Source: an uncultured Muribaculaceae bacterium (GTDB taxonomy: Bacteria > Bacteroidota > Bacteroidia > Bacteroidales > Muribaculaceae). Taken from it: a stretch of DNA of 6,349 nt. The notes beneath the pieces are model-generated. The model saw only the letters and a list, made by a program, of their open reading frames with translations, did not search any database and was not told the DNA's origin. Position 1 is the first letter of the stretch; the number at the start of each line of letters is the position of its first letter. The position numbers and the translations under genes were made by a program. Location of the stretch: the NCBI GenBank assembly GCA_910585755.1, contig CAJUFH010000089.1, forward strand, positions 1-6,349. Reading direction: 5' to 3'. Shown here one piece after another: positions 6,321 through 6,349 of the stretch.

Positions 6321-6349
6321 TCACCTTAAATGGTGAAGGGTGAATGGTG
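6321..6349. repeat. GGTGAA-type short tandem repeats and weak inverted repeat at the window edge
   Basis: On the - strand this stretch reads as imperfect copies of CACCATT / TTCACC, and TCACC (6336-6332) can pair with GGTGA (6325-6321) around an ATTTAA loop. Such short TTCACC-like repeats are, from general experience, frequent between genes in Bacteroidales. The window ends inside it, so its full extent and any upstream gene cannot be judged. Confidence 0.35.

Noticed and set aside
6278..6349. A T-box riboswitch upstream of tyrS.
   Set aside because: Only 72 bases are available, no T-box sequence or antiterminator/terminator pair is seen, and the regulator class is typical of Firmicutes, not Bacteroidota.

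Overview
The window looks like a Bacteroidota (Bacteroidales-type) chromosome, possibly a relatively GC-rich gut lineage such as Muribaculaceae; the family-level guess is tentative. The signs are start codons without Shine-Dalgarno sequences, a good match to the Bacteroidota -7 element TAnnTTTG upstream of the methyltransferase gene, and the style of the flanking protein sequences. No rRNA, tRNA, CRISPR array, integrase or transposase is visible.

Layout from left to right: (1) a hairpin terminator (16-58) with a probable promoter after it; (2) a secreted alpha/beta hydrolase on the + strand (122-1366); (3) a type II restriction-modification cassette on the - strand, made of an AlwI-family endonuclease (1371-3056) and, upstream of it in transcription, a Dam-like D12-class adenine methyltransferase (3065-3943) with its own promoter; (4) a family 2 glycosyltransferase (4025-4957, -); (5) tyrosyl-tRNA synthetase tyrS (4982-6277, -), 24 bp upstream of the glycosyltransferase and probably co-transcribed with it; (6) a short leader with inverted repeats at the right edge (6278-6349).

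The restriction-modification genes are visibly AT-rich, while the hydrolase, glycosyltransferase and tyrS are GC-rich with GC-ending codons. The composition changes almost exactly at the stop codons of the hydrolase and the glycosyltransferase. The simplest reading is that a compact M-R cassette was acquired between two convergent host genes without damaging either.

The most useful inference concerns specificity. The methyltransferase keeps the E. coli Dam residues that read GATC, in the block GEFNVPFGRYK and neighbours. The endonuclease belongs to the family of AlwI, which cuts beside the asymmetric site GGATC. A GATC methyltransferase would modify the adenine on both strands of GGATC, which would explain why one methyltransferase is enough for an asymmetric site. 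I see no evidence of a wholly new system; this is a compact member of a known restriction-modification type with some features worth checking.
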